Shown here in pieces: positions 11,902 through 22,870 of a stretch of DNA of 64,000 nucleotides (positions are counted from its first letter, which is position 1; every line of letters starts with the position of its first letter). The position numbers and the translations under genes are program-made. Source of the stretch: Agapetus fuscipes (Eukaryota > Arthropoda > Insecta > Trichoptera > Glossosomatidae); contig CATOGX010000086.1 in the NCBI GenBank assembly GCA_951799405.1, forward strand, positions 1 through 64,000, given 5' to 3'. The notes under the pieces were generated by a model. It was not told the DNA's origin, made no database searches, and worked only from the letters and a program-made list of their open reading frames with translations.

Positions 11902-13178
11902 ATGCCCGTTTTCACCGACTCCTTCTAAACCGTCACCTAGCTAAAAGTATTTAAATATAAGAGACTCTTTAAACGGGTACCTAGCACCGTTGAGTTTCAC
12001 GAGTGAAACTGTCACCTAAAAATCGGCCACCTAGCTAGGAGCCTGTTTAGCAAACCACTAGTGTTGTGAAACTCGATTTTTGTAAATTCGAAATGTATTT
12101 TATGGTTTATAAAATAATATACACATTTCAAATAAAAACAACACATGAATATTTGATGTTTATAATAATATCTACCATTTACGCTGCAAATATTATTTGT
12201 TAATTGAATTTTTATCTTTACAATGGTGTGTACATAGTATATTTTGATATGCACACACTATAAAAAAAAGCGTAATGTTGCCGGCTTGTAGTCTGCAGAT
12301 GCATTCAGATGCGGTTTTGTTTTTGTTGACAATTCACATTCGACATGTAAAATCGGCATTTTCAAATATACGGCGGTCACCAATCAATTATCAAATTAAA
12401 GAAGAAAAATGGTTCAACTTTTCAGAGGCTGACCGCGAGAAACTTGTTCAATCCTGCTACATGGGGCTACATTTACGCCTCACGTCTGTCACAGATATCA
12501 GCTGATGGCTTACAGTGGCATAAAATTGTAATGCCTCTTATCAGTTATCCCCGTGTGTCACTGAATTGTTTCTGTACAAAACAATAAGTAACAATCCATC
12601 TGAAGGATATCATAAGGCCTGTGATATGCCAAATTTATGGTAGGTACCTATAAACATCGATCAATGTAAAAGATCGATGTTTTTAAATACGTAATTAATT
12701 GATGGACGATAATAGTTATTCCACAACATCTTTACCAAAACTATATGTGTACAGCTCTGTTGTCCGAAAATATAAAAATTACTACAATTTTATCCAGCAA
12801 GGAGCTACATGATTGTATTTTTGACAGCCGATATCCGCACCAAAAATCGATGTCATTCTTATCGACATTTTTTTACCTTTCTCAAAACTTTTTGGACGTA
12901 GATAAGTCCTAGCAACTTCTATATCCTCAAGAGTTTCTAAAAAAACAAGGATATCGGCGTCCATATCCACTTATTTGCAGCATGACATAACCTCACTGAC
13001 AGGCCGCTAAAGTGTCCTTTAGCGTAAGAGACAGTTTAGGGAGCGGAATATCGGGCTCGCAAATATAAGAAGTTCTTAGCGAGTTAAGAGGTTCTTAAAT
13101 GCTCGTGAAAACAAAACTGGTACCTAAATATTTTTAAACAGCACTTTATCTTTAAATATTCTTGGTGAAAACGGGCAT
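11902..13178. mobile_element. Element C, copy 2 (complete, 1.28 kb)
   Basis: The termini are atgcccgttttcacc and ggtgaaaacgggcat, a perfect inverted repeat. It sits 41 bp after copy 1 in the same orientation and serves as the uninterrupted reference for that copy. No transposase is recognisable; a minus frame at 12782-12970 is shared with copy 1. The flanking bases do not give a clear target duplication, so the superfamily is undecided. Confidence 0.65.
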
Positions 13179-13297
13179 CAGGCTTTTTGGCTTGGTGTTC
13201 GCATCTTGTAAGCTTAGTTTGACTTTAAAAGAAAGACTTTAAGATAAAAATAATTATTTAGTTATAACAAAAATATATTTCCTTTAGTTAGATGAAC

Positions 13298-13761
13298 TTA
13301 ATGTGAAGAATGAAATCTTTTCATAGTTTTTGACAAAATAACATTGAAGTCAGGTTTTATGTATGACAATTGGATTTGGAGGTCTGGTGCAGCATTCAGC
13401 CTACTCCTAAACTTATTTTTCGTGTAGGCGTAAGCTGAAAATCCTCGCATCACAAATGCAAGTAACGCCATGATAGCCTTTTCGACGATGCCCGGGTATT
13501 CGTTTTTCAGGCCAAACCAAAATTGGCTCGGGTTCGTGGTAGCTTTTGATTCGAAAAGTTGTTTGAGTGTGGATGAATTTTTAATATCAATTAAATTTTC
13601 ATACTCCGACACAGTCAATGTTGAAGGTTTGGTATGAATCCTAAATGGATTTCGGACCCATTCGATATCCTGTAACTGTAACTTTTCTTATGGAAAATAT
13701 TCGTCCTAAGACTTTTTCAGGTTTGTCAAATGTTCACGTATACTTTTTTCCACATCTGCAG
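13298..13761 (-). pseudogene. hAT-type transposase C-terminal fragment (ZBED5/SCAND3-like)
   Basis: The minus frame reads through EWVRNPF, then LIDIKNSSTLK, then FWFGLKNEYPGIVEKA, then GFSAYAYTKNKFRSRLN, and ends KPDFNVILSKTMKRFHSSH plus stop. This is the order of the C-terminal dimerisation region of hAT transposases and their domesticated relatives (EYP, GFSA, K.R.RL). Two in-frame stops lie upstream (near 13705 and 13720), and the 5' part is lost where a MITE fragment begins at 13762. The usual catalytic RNase-H-like core is absent, so it is dead. The family assignment is by motif memory only. Confidence 0.6.
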
Positions 13762-13952
13762 CCTCTTGCTGTAATAATGGATGAGCTTAATAATTAATAA
13801 TGTTATATTACTTACATAATATTTTGTATATGTTGTAGAAATTGGTATTTACAAGATCGACGTCACTTTTGGTACTCGTACATCATTTGCCATCATCCGC
13901 AGATCAGACCCCCCCCCCCTAAATGCGAATGACGTAATATATGGACAGCCCC
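13762..13952 (-). mobile_element. MITE family D, truncated inverted copy
   Basis: The reverse complement matches the first ~190 bp of the element at 14280-14568: ggggctgtccat, a 12-13 bp G run, then gatgatggcaaatgat. It is truncated where the hAT pseudogene begins. Confidence 0.7.
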
Positions 13953-14130
13953 TATAGACATCCAATGAGGAAACATTTCAGAGACTATGCACAATGCAAC
14001 TAAATCAGTGCAACAACTGATCAAACAGAGCCAAAGAATTTAAGACAAACACATAGATTAAAAAACTACAAGCTTAACTATGAAACTTTGCCATATAATA
14101 TCTTGAGCATCACAGACCGCACATTAACTG

Positions 14131-15230
14131 TTGCTAAATGAATTGGAACCTTCTTGTTCACATATCTTGCATGTGTGTAATATCCACCAATGCAACAAAG
14201 ATTTGTCGATCCCTCTGAAAAAAAACAATCATCGAAAGTCTCATCCTCCTACTCCTTGGTGGGATCAAGAATGTGATAAGGGGCTGTCCATATATTACGT
14301 CATTCGCATTAAGGGGGGGGGGGTCTGGTCTGCGGATGATGGCAAATGATATACGAGTACCAAAAGTGACATCGTTCTTGTAAATACCAATTTCTACAAA
14401 AAATACAAAATATTATGTAAGTAATATAACATTATTCATTATTAGGCTCATCCATTATTACAGCAAGAGGGGGAGGGGGGGTCATTAGATAATGACTATA
14501 GGATGATTGTAAGGGGGGGGGGGGTCGAAAATAGGCCAAAATCGATGACGTAATTTATGGACGGCCCCTAAAGTTGTAGCAGAGAGAAACATAGCATCAA
14601 AAATATACGCTGAAAATATGAATTTACATAACTATCTGAACTTAAAAAATATTGCAGCTAGAACAAAACACTTTTTGCGTGGAAAAAAGAAAAATGGCTG
14701 GAAAAAATTATGTAACTCCATATCCCCAGATACCTGTTCGTCAGAGGTCTGGAACATGTAAAAGACGGTTTAGGTCTGCCTTCAACCCCATTAAATCATC
14801 CCCATCCTCCAAACAATAGATATTATAATTCGTTAACAATATTGCTCCTCTTTCTTCACCCCACATAGAGGAAATCCCAAAAAAATACTACCTAGCTGCA
14901 CAAAATGACTTCCTAAGTATTCCATTTGCAATTAACGAACTTATGGCCGCTCTAGATAATTCAAAAGATTCCTGCCCAGGTTTAGATTGTATCCCTTACT
15001 CCTTTATCTCTACAAAATCACCCGCATGTTTGAAATACTTTCTGGACTTAATTAACTGCTTCTTTGACACAGGTGAAATTCCAAAGGCTTGGAAAACCCA
15101 AATCATTATACCAATTCTAAAACATAAAAAAGATCCCAACAATGGCTCTTCCTACCGCCCCATCGCCTTATCATCATGTCTAGGTAAAATAGTGGAACAT
15201 CTAATTAAAAATATAATCGAATTTATTTAT
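14131..15230 (+). pseudogene. Jockey-like non-LTR ORF2 fragment, interrupted by a MITE
   Basis: Before the MITE the frame contains TPWWDQECDK, typical of the endonuclease-RT linker. The same frame resumes after it at about 14572. From 14943 an RT N-terminus is clear: CPGLDCIPYSFI, then FFDTGEIPKAWKTQIIIPILKHK, then SSYRPIALSSCLGKIVEHLI. Stops and shifts separate these blocks. It ends abruptly near 15230 before the catalytic RT motifs. The clade is inferred from these motifs alone; it is not one of the telomeric families. Confidence 0.65.
14280..14568 (+). mobile_element. MITE family D, complete copy
   Basis: The termini are GGGGCTGTCCATA and its near inverse ATGGACGGCCCC. It is flanked by TAA at 14277-14279 and 14569-14571. 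Excising the element plus one TAA restores the reading frame of the surrounding non-LTR fragment. Two long G runs (about 14313 and 14512) are a family trait. Confidence 0.8.
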
Positions 15231-15384
15231 TTTATTTTTTATGAAATATTATTGACAAATAAACATTTTCGCCATGGTCTATCTAAATTTTGATTAATAA
15301 TTACAGAAAACATTTGAAAAAATAAAATACAAAGTGAATTAAAACTTTGTTTTTTCCAATTTTTTTTTTTTTTTTTTAAATAAA

Positions 15385-15600
15385 TAGATTTGTGGAAAGG
15401 AATGCAATCCACCAACCTATTTTGCCTTGACAGTTGTTTTCATGCGAACGCAGCAGCTTGTGTGCATGCAACGACATCTGTTGAACCAGGGTCGAAGTTA
15501 TCGTCGCGGGATTCGAACCAACGTTATCCGGTTCCAAATAACCTGACTTGATCCCCGCGGCCATAACACCGACTTGGACTATTATGGAAAATACAATGGA
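15385..15600 (-). mobile_element. tRNA-derived SINE, copy 1
   Basis: On the minus strand a B-box-like ggttcgaatcc (15509-15519) follows an A-box-like tggccgcgggg (15553-15563) at tRNA-like spacing. The remaining body, including ggtcaa/aggcaaaat blocks, recurs at about 18660-19010. Pol III promoter boxes plus dispersal indicate a SINE. Confidence 0.55.
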
Positions 15601-15742
15601 CTTTAACTGTGTGAACAGATTTACACTTAAAAATATAAAAACAAACATGTCAATTTGTTTATGTTTTCAGATGAATTATTACAAAGTGAATGCCTGTACA
15701 ATAAATAAAATAGATTTAATACAACACTGTTAGTTATACATA

Positions 15743-16108
15743 CAGGGTCCATTATGAAAGTAATGAGCATTTTCTGGGAAAAATATATTTATTCATTGTA
15801 ACGGTAGAACTTCTTAATATTCTTCAAAATACTCTCCCCCCGCATTAATACACAGAGACGTGTCTGCCATGCCTGGAAGGCACCTTGGAACTTCTCGACG
15901 GGAATGTCTCTTAAGAACGTTTACAAAGTCGAAAAACACATTTCACGCGGAAGTACATCTTTCCACTCACACTGCTCGGAGCACACTGGCGCGACCACCT
16001 GCATGGTAAGGGCAAACACCCCATCACATTTCCCCACCCTTTTCCCCCGCTGCGATGGATAGTCGCGTCACTATAAAATCATTCTCATTACTTTCATAAT
16101 GAACTATG
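15743..16108 (-). mobile_element. mariner-family deletion derivative
   Basis: The left terminus is CAGGGTCCATTATGAAAG, with its inverse at about 16084-16102. It is flanked by TA on both sides (15741-15742 and 16109-16110). At 366 bp it keeps only the transposase 3' end. Confidence 0.7.
15814..15930 (-). pseudogene. mariner transposase C-terminal remnant
   Basis: The minus frame ends RLCINAGGEYFEEY plus stop, matching the usual mariner ending W..R...CI...G.YFE. Upstream residues (VLKRHSRREVPRCLPGM) are degraded and the D,D34D catalytic core is missing. Confidence 0.6.
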
Positions 16109-16289
16109 TACGTAGGCACAAGACAACTCCATTTCAGCAAATGGGCTTAAAACGAGCTGTGGACCATGGACACTGGACAGGTATGGATAACAAGCCAAAA
16201 ATGGACACGGAAAATGAAGATTTACAGCCATTTCACACTGAACGCACAAAAGTAACAATAATGGGATGAAATACTTATCATTATTACTA

Positions 16290-16706
16290 TGTGGTTTCAA
16301 AATTGATGTCTTTTCAAATGACCTGAATCATCAATTTTGTAGGCGTACTTGTCCCAAACAAATGATTTAACTCCAGAATGTGTCATTTGACGACTTTTCA
16401 AATGACTTGATTAAGAAGTTTTGTAGCTACACTTGTCACAGACAGGTGGTTTAAATACAATGTGTGTCATTTAATGATTTTTTCAAATGACTTGAAGAAT
16501 AAGTTTTGTAACTAAACTTGTAACAGTCCACAGGTTTGAGTCCAGTGTCATTTTAAGTGATTTCAAATGACTTGAATTAGAAGTTTTGTAGTTAAGTACA
16601 CTTGGCATAGATAAATGGTTTGAATCTAGTGTGCTTCATTTTATGTCTTTTTGAATCACATTAGTCAGAACTTTTAAAGTCATAATTGTCACAGACAAAT
16701 ACATAG
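16290..16706 (-). pseudogene. Decayed zinc-finger repeats downstream of the ZNF stop
   Basis: About five further 84-bp finger-like units continue in the same direction past the stop at 16707. Each still shows the DNA form of a TGEKP-like linker and a C..C pair, but they carry indels and lost Cys/His codons. A one-base shift at the end of finger 16 turned the linker into the present stop. They are either old exon now in the 3' UTR or dead sequence. Confidence 0.7.
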
Positions 16707-18208
16707 TTAAACTCGGGTATGTGTCATTTTATGTCTTTTCAAAGTACCTGAATCAGCACTTTTGTAGGCACACTTGTCACAGACAAATGGTTTGAATCCA
16801 GAATGGGTGTTTTGGTGTCTTTTCAAATGAGCTGAATCAGTAGTTCTGTAGTTACACTTGTGACAGACAAATGGTTTGAATCCAGTGTGTGTCATTTTAT
16901 GTCTTTTCAGATGACCTGAACTAATAGTTTTGTAGTCACACTTGTCACATGCAAATGGTTTACTTCCAGTGTGTGTCATTTTATGTTTTTTCAAACAACT
17001 TGAATGAGCAGTTTTGAAGGCACACTTGTCACAAACAAATGGTTTAACTCCAGAATGTGTCCTTTGATGACATTTCAATAGACTTGAAGTAAAAGTTTTG
17101 TAGTTACACTTGTCACAGACAAATGGTCTGAATCCAGTGTGTGTCATTTGATGACGTTTCAAATGACTTGCTTTACAAGTTTTGTAGTTACATTTGTCAC
17201 AGACAAATGGTTTGAATCCAGTGTGTGTCATTTTATGTGTTTTCAAACTACTTGAATCAGCACTTTTGTAGGCACACTTGTCACATGCAAATGGTTTACT
17301 TCCAGTGTGTGTGATTTTATGTCTTTTCAAACTACTTGAATGAGTACTTTTGTAGGCACACGTGTCACAAACAAATGGTTTGAATCCAGTGTGTGTCATT
17401 TGATGACGTTTCAAATGACTTGATTTAGAAGTTTTGTAGTTACACTTGTCACAGACAAACGGTTTGAATCCAGTGTGTGTCATTTTATGTCTTTTCAAAC
17501 TACTTGAATGAGCACTTTTGTAGGCACACTTGTCACATGCAAATGATTTAACTCCAGAGTGTGTCATTTCATGTTTTTTCAAACTACTTGAATGAGAACT
17601 TTTGAAAGCACACTTGTCACAAAAAAATTTTTCAACTCCAGAATGTGTCCGTTGATGAGATTTCAATTGACTTGAAGTAAAAGTATTGTAGGCACACTTG
17701 TCACAGACAAATGGTTTGAATCCAGTGTGCGTCTTTTGATGTGTTTTCAAATGACTAGAATAAGAAGTTTTGAAGTCACACTTGTCACAAAAAAATGGTT
17801 TAATTACAGTGTGTGTCATTTTATGTCTTTTTAAACTACTTGAATACGCACTTTTGTAGGCACACTTGTCACAAACAAATGGTTGAACTCCAGAATGTGT
17901 CATTTTATGTCGAATCAAACAATTTGAATTAGTACTTTTGTAATTACATTTATCGCATACAAATAGTTTGACTCCAGTGTGCTCCATTTTCAAACAAGGT
18001 GATGTATTAGTTGTGTCGCTGCACTTGTCAGACATGGCCTCCAGCTCGTGGCAGACCAACACTTGATGGATCCTCATCAGTTTGATTTGGCTGCATGTGT
18101 AGCTGCAGGCACGGCACACATGAGGCTCAGCATCACGGACACCAGAAGCCTGCATCACCTCAGGACTCTGTGCCCCAACACCAACTGCTGGAAGCAAATA
18201 CCATTGCA
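16707..18208 (-). CDS. C2H2 zinc-finger protein, exon 2 (16 fingers)
   Basis: Predicted nuclear, DNA-binding, probably a transcription factor; the target is unknown. One atypical finger (CRACSYTCSQIKLMRIHQ) is followed by fifteen tandem fingers of the form F.CDKC.YK....S.LK.HK.TH, joined by TG(F/S)KP linkers. All fifteen keep both Cys and both His. The exon begins at an acceptor AG before 18208 (cccttacag) or, less likely, 18187 (tgcttccag). Both have the same phase and fit the donor of exon 1 at 21659, giving 584 or 577 aa. The open frame runs a little further 5' than either acceptor, but that part would be intron. Fingers vary at the -1, 2, 3 and 6 helix positions, so they are not a homogenised satellite. 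Decayed fingers follow the stop. Confidence 0.8.
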
Positions 18209-18534
18209 CTGTAAGGGCAAGCACTCTGTAGAGGGAATGTAGGCATGAAGTAACGTATTCATCTCAAGTGAAGGCATTCTGGTGGCTTATGTTAGTTTAC
18301 GTTTAGTAGGCGAAACCCAAACACATTTCTATGAAATATATCATGTTATTTTATACATAAATGAACATCCAGAAGGGCTTTCAAAGTATATTTTATAGAT
18401 GAGTTAGAGAAAGTAAGCCATGTACCTAACAATGATTACGAAGTATTGAAGGGGACAAAAAAGTCTTCTAAAAAAACATTATCAAAATGTACTTAATTCT
18501 TTTATATTAATTAAATAACCAAAGTTTAAATGAA
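18209..18534. other. Intron of the zinc-finger gene, 3' part
   Basis: AT-rich non-coding sequence. Taken with the features up to 21658, the whole ~3.45-kb intron is filled by a palindrome, SINEs, a MITE and a DNA transposon. Confidence 0.5.
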
Positions 18535-18636
18535 CTTTTATAATTCTTTATTTATGTCAAGCATTTTCGCCTACAAGGCATCATCTGATGATGCCTTGTA
18601 GGCGAAAGTGCTTGACATAATAAAGAATTATAAAAG
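18535..18636. repeat. 102-bp near-perfect palindrome
   Basis: Arms of about 50 bp meet at ggcatcatc-t-gatgatgcc, centred on 18586. They differ only by a g/a change and a one-base indel. As RNA it would be a long hairpin with almost no loop. It may be the tip of a fold-back MITE; no target duplication is visible. Confidence 0.75.
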
Positions 18637-18659
18637 TGAATTAAAACATTGGTTATTTT

Positions 18660-19010
18660 ATTAATATACAATGGACTTTCACTGTGTAAACCACCAAACC
18701 CTTACAAATATTTGTAATTCTTTTGTTCATAGCTCTCATTTATACCAACTGTTTTTTTTTTATTTAAAAATAAATTCCTTAAGAAAACTGCAATACACCA
18801 ACAAATTTTGCCTGGCCAGGTATTTAGATCATCAATTAATTTTTCATCAAATGTTTATTTTAAGTGGATCATTAATTAATAATTACCCAATGAAATCTGT
18901 AAGAACCAGGGTCAAAGTTATAATCAATCCGGCAAGACCGAGCTTGAGCATGCACTTGTTTTAAAAATGCTAATTTGAGTGGCAACGTCTTATCCGCTTG
19001 ACCACACCAT
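18660..19010 (-). mobile_element. tRNA-derived SINE, copy 2
   Basis: On the minus strand gtgtggtcaagcggataag is a good A-box-like start (about 18985-19005). The B box is degraded. The body shares caccaac.aattttgcct, aaccagggtc.aagttat and acaatggacttt blocks with copy 1 at 15385-15600. Confidence 0.5.
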
Positions 19011-19250
19011 TGAAGTTAAATTCCTTATGATGGGTTGGCAGGTAGACTCCGCGACTGCTGCCATTAACAAGCATTTCCTATTAAATGTGCCAAGAAAGAC
19101 CATGGTTTGGCGTACGCTTTAGATTTGAGATAGCTCTGTGGGAAACCCTCCATTGCGGCTATATCAGGGATACTCTGTCAATAAATGTCTTTAATCATTT
19201 ATCAGCAAGAGAAGGCGCCGATGCATTTAAAGTAAGCAATTCCTTGGCTT

Positions 19251-19595
19251 ATAGGTTGGTATGAGGCTGACATACTGTAAAAAAATGGTTCACTTTGCCA
19301 ATGTGTCACCCCTGTTGCAGAGAAGGTCGGCAAGAATTGCAGGTCTTATGTTCATTTTTAATCTAATCTAAGTTGCAAAGATATGTTACATTGGAGATTC
19401 ACATTACATGCATTCTCACAACCAGACACGTACAATTTCGCGTTTGCACATGCCTCATGTGAACCTACAACATAAAAAACAAATCTCCAATGGACATACA
19501 CCCTGCAACTCTTGCCGTCCTTCCCTGAAACAGGGGTAACATTGGCAAAGTGAACCATTTTTACAGCATGGGTGGTCAGCCGCATACCATCCTAT
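19251..19595. mobile_element. MITE family B, complete copy
   Basis: It starts ataggttggtatgaggctga and ends with its inverse ...cataccatcctat. The halves pair through most of their length. The flanks ctt/aag leave the target duplication ambiguous (TA or TTA/TAA). Confidence 0.75.
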
Positions 19596-19657
19596 AAGTT
19601 TTTTTTTTTTTTTAAGAAATCCTGTGCGGGAGACTCCCTAGATTCGAGAGACTCAAA

Positions 19658-20583
19658 CAGTGTTATTCATTAGATTCCACCCATTCCTGTTTAGTGCGAG
19701 ATTTTGAGAAACCAATTTAAATCTGTACCAGCCCGCTAAACCAAAATAAATAAAAAGGTGATTCATTAGCGAAATACGTGCATTTTTTTTTTTGGTTTAC
19801 CGAATCCTGCTTAAACAGACTTCCGGTAGCTTTTTCTGTATGAAAAAATACGAAATGCTCGACATTTATCTAGGTATTTTGGTGTCTATGAATTTTTTTG
19901 AGGTTTTTGACAACTTTCGGAGACGCTCGGATGCATTCGGGTAAACGCCCGCTCCCGAACGTTTCCAAACATTCCAGCTGTCAAACTCATGTCGATTGCA
20001 GCTTTGAATGAACTAAAAATGGAAACAAGTATTTTTCAAAGCATGACTTCATTGTGGCTTCAGGTTTTGGCTGTAGGCATCACGAAGAAAATCTCGAAGA
20101 TGGGCCTTCATACTTCATTTACAAGAAAAGTGACAGTTTTACAAAATTGGTGACTTGAAAAATAACACGACGCGGCATCTGTCACTTTTTTTCTTGTCAC
20201 AGTTTTTATATTTGTTTCGTTGCTGCATGCCGTAGATTTGTTGTTATAGTGTAAAATTATAACACTGCTAATGTTTTAAAGTTACTGTAATTGCTGAAAC
20301 TCTTATTTGATTCATAAATCTTTTATTCTGAAAGTTATCTCGTACATTACGATCAGCTGGGGAATGAGGAAGATCGCCATTTTGCGTATGTCGATCTAGT
20401 TTAGAACGAAATAAACCTACTCGTAGGTGGTTTACAAATGTGATCATGTTTTGAAACACGTTTAGTGTTAAACTGAATTATAAAGTTTTTATGAATCACC
20501 TTTTTTGTAAATTGAGATTAAATCGAGAAATTAAACCAGATCTCTAAAGAAATCTGGTTTAAAAAATCTAATGAATAACACTG
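19658..20583. mobile_element. Non-autonomous DNA transposon, 926 bp
   Basis: The termini are CAGTGTTATTCATTAGATT and its exact inverse. A second inverted pair (aaggtgattcat) lies ~75-100 bp inside. No transposase ORF is visible. The target duplication is not clear. CAGTG ends are compatible with several superfamilies, so it is left unclassified. Confidence 0.6.
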
Positions 20584-20781
20584 TAGGGGTCTATGACACT
20601 TGTTGAAGTGCCGCAGAGGAGTACGAGCTTGGTCGTCGCTACAAAGCGCCAATACTCAAGCAAGACCCAGTTGCTGTAAGGCTGGATGGACCTTTTAGTG
20701 ACCGGTCATTGGTAAAGGTTTTATGAATTTTTCAACCCAGCGAAGAGCAAATTTGAAAATAGAAATGGTATATTTTTTGTG

Positions 20782-20852
20782 CTCCGCCGGGAATCGAACC
20801 CACAACCTTCCCATTCAGAGTCCGCAGTGTTACCACTGAGCTACGGACCGGT
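20782..20852 (-). mobile_element. tRNA-derived SINE head or tRNA pseudogene
   Basis: On the minus strand tagctcagtgg (A box, 20833-20843) and ggttcgattcc (B box, 20790-20800) are both perfect and spaced as in a tRNA, around a loop actctgaat like that of tRNA-Gln(CTG). The acceptor, D and anticodon stems do not pair, so it is not a functional tRNA. A related tail probably runs left to about 20690. Confidence 0.6.
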
Positions 20853-20889
20853 CAAGGAACCGAGAGAGGTTGGGGTTTGAGATTTGGTT

Positions 20890-21290
20890 TTTGGCCTTTG
20901 AGATTGGGTTTTTATATTGTAGGTCCACATGCGGCATGTCGCCCGTTTAATAATAAAGAGAAATAACTCGAAAATTGGGAAAATCGAGATTTTGTAATAA
21001 AACGCAAGAACAATGCGAGAAGAATAGGTAGAATGCGACAGCCGTTCAATTTGGACGAATATGACCGAGATAAAACATCGGCCGCCTTTTTCATCCCATA
21101 CAAGTTGTACTGGTTGTCTGAACTTCAAACGTGATTTCCCAACATTAATGTTTTTTGAGTTATTGCTCTTTATTATTAAACGTGCGATGTGTTAGCGGGA
21201 AATTATACATGTCTGTTTGTGGGAATGCGTTTAATATGAATTTTAAATGATATATATCTTTGCAGATTAGATTTAGAAGTAGAAGGGAGA
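20890..21290. mobile_element. Decayed MITE family B fragments
   Basis: Family-like segments lie at about 20890-20935 (gagattgggtttttat) and 21188-21290 (acatgtctgtttgtgggaatgc), separated by unrelated DNA. Confidence 0.4.
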
Positions 21291-21428
21291 CAGACAACAA
21301 AGCGAGAAACTCTCCCGAAGGCTTCTGGCTTCCATGCATACAAAGTTTGTGCAAAGGAAGAACAATGTAGTATTTGTAACAACTGTTTTGTTGCTTGCTT
21401 GAAGACAAATTTATTGAAGTGTGCAGGC

Positions 21429-21518
21429 CAGTTTATCTCACCTCTCCTGAAGTTGCAAGCACTCAACTGCCTGTTTATCTCACCTCTCCTGAAGATGAAG
21501 TTGCAAGCACTCAACTGC
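21429..21518. repeat. Two-copy tandem repeat in the intron
   Basis: The unit gtttatctcacctctcctga...ttgcaagcactcaactgcct occurs twice with a 42-45 bp period; the second copy has a 3-bp insertion (gat). Confidence 0.7.
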
Positions 21519-21658
21519 CTGGTTTACCAAGTCAAGCCACTGACTGTTATCCTGGAGCTTTCATTCTTCAACTGATCAAAGTGCACTAGTTGTTCAGGTT
21601 TACTTGCACTGACATACCTGCAACTACAAACAGATGCAAAATACAGCGGTGTGCCTAC

Positions 21659-21911
21659 CTGAATACCCCGCAGTGTTGATTCTGTCCACAAGTACGCGGC
21701 ATTCCTTCAACAAGCCATAAGGTGGAGGGGCAGACTCCTCATTCTTTATATTATCTAGGACAGAGTCTTCGGCAAGCCACTCCTTCTCACGAGCCAGTCT
21801 CTCTTGCACATCGCTCTCTTTAATGTCTATTTGTTCATCTGAGTGCGCTAGTTGTGCATCCATAAACTCCGAGTCCGCCTCCACCTTCTTAAGCTTCACA
21901 ACAACGTCCAT
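21659..21911 (-). CDS. C2H2 zinc-finger protein, exon 1 (acidic N-terminus)
   Basis: The start ATG at 21911 has a good context (cacaATGG). The exon encodes 84 residues plus one base and ends at attcag|gtaggc, a good donor. The peptide is acidic, with many Glu/Asp (DEQIDIKESDV, AREKEWLAEDS) and a short APPPYG segment. It has no ZAD or BTB domain. The phase-1 end joins exactly to exon 2 at 18208 or 18187. An open frame extends 45 nt further upstream but only from a GTG codon. Short acidic leaders before tandem fingers are common in moth ZNF families. The splice is inferred and needs transcript support. Confidence 0.65.
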
Positions 21912-22475
21912 TGTGACTTGATCACTTACACAAGACAAACAGTCACACGCTGACACTATTACTCTGCCTTTTCCTGCGGACTACAGTCTGTCAGATGAAT
22001 AAGGTTAATAACCTCAATGAGATGTACAACTCCGTGAGCAATGAGGTAACACATGAACATCAAATGAAGATAAAATATATGGATTGATTTGTATTTATTT
22101 AATAAATAAGCCTAGTGTTAGACAGCAGCAGACTTGTGAAAACAGCCTCCAAAGATGGCCCCCTAAGCTGTAAACAAAAAAAATCCCTAAATGCAGGGAA
22201 AATAAAACGTACCTTTCCAGAGGCTTTGTCTATGGTAGGGGGGGCTAAAAAAGCGCGAAATCAGTAAATTCAAAAACATCTTCAGTATAAAATGAGCATT
22301 TACTTAGCATAGACAAAAAATGATACACGAAAATGATACATGAGGTCCGCACGTGATTAAGCATGCATAATATTGTGTCGTCATCCAGCCGGGTTGATAA
22401 GTATAAAAGTATTTTGTTACTGGTTCCTATAGGCTTATGTGTTGGTATAATTTATTTGACTTGGTTGGTATAAAA
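21912..22475. other. Upstream region of the zinc-finger gene
   Basis: This is probably the 5' leader and promoter of the minus-strand ZNF gene, but no TATA or initiator element could be assigned. The rest is AT-rich with no coding signal. Confidence 0.3.
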
Positions 22476-22870
22476 ATTCTATGGGCACAACCCCCTCAAA
22501 TCGACTGCCTCCTATTGTGAAATGAACCAACAAATAATAATTTTGTTGTGAAGTGTGCAACTTTAGATATTTTTTTATCTACACAGATTTCATTGTATCA
22601 TTTTTTATAGTTGGTGTCATTACCTATGTAATTACCTACAAAATATATAATTTCAAAAAAAATTCTATGGGCACAACCCGCTCAAATCGACTGCCTCCTA
22701 TTGTGAAATGTAACAAAAAATAATATTTTTTTAAAAAGTGTGCAACTTTCGATATTTTTTTATCTACAAATATTTCATTGTATCATTTTTTTATTGGTTC
22801 GTATCATTACTTATGTAATTACCTACAAAATATAAAATTTCAAAAAAATTCTATGGGCACAACCATGGAG
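22476..22870. repeat. ~186-bp tandem repeat (two units plus partial third)
   Basis: The unit begins attctatgggcacaaccc and restarts at 22476, 22664 and 22848. It includes cgactgcctcctattgtgaaat and ttacctacaaaatata. A diverged fourth start lies at about 23798. Confidence 0.75.

Noticed and set aside
16707..18100. 84-bp tandem satellite or CRISPR-like array
   Set aside because: The periodic units are in-frame C2H2 fingers with intact zinc ligands and variable helix residues.
20782..20852. Functional tRNA gene
   Set aside because: The promoter boxes are good but the acceptor, D and anticodon stems do not pair, so a SINE head or tRNA pseudogene is preferred.
21912..21956. An N-terminal extension of zinc-finger exon 1
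   Set aside because: The extra codons start from GTG, not ATG, and the ATG at 21911 has a good context.
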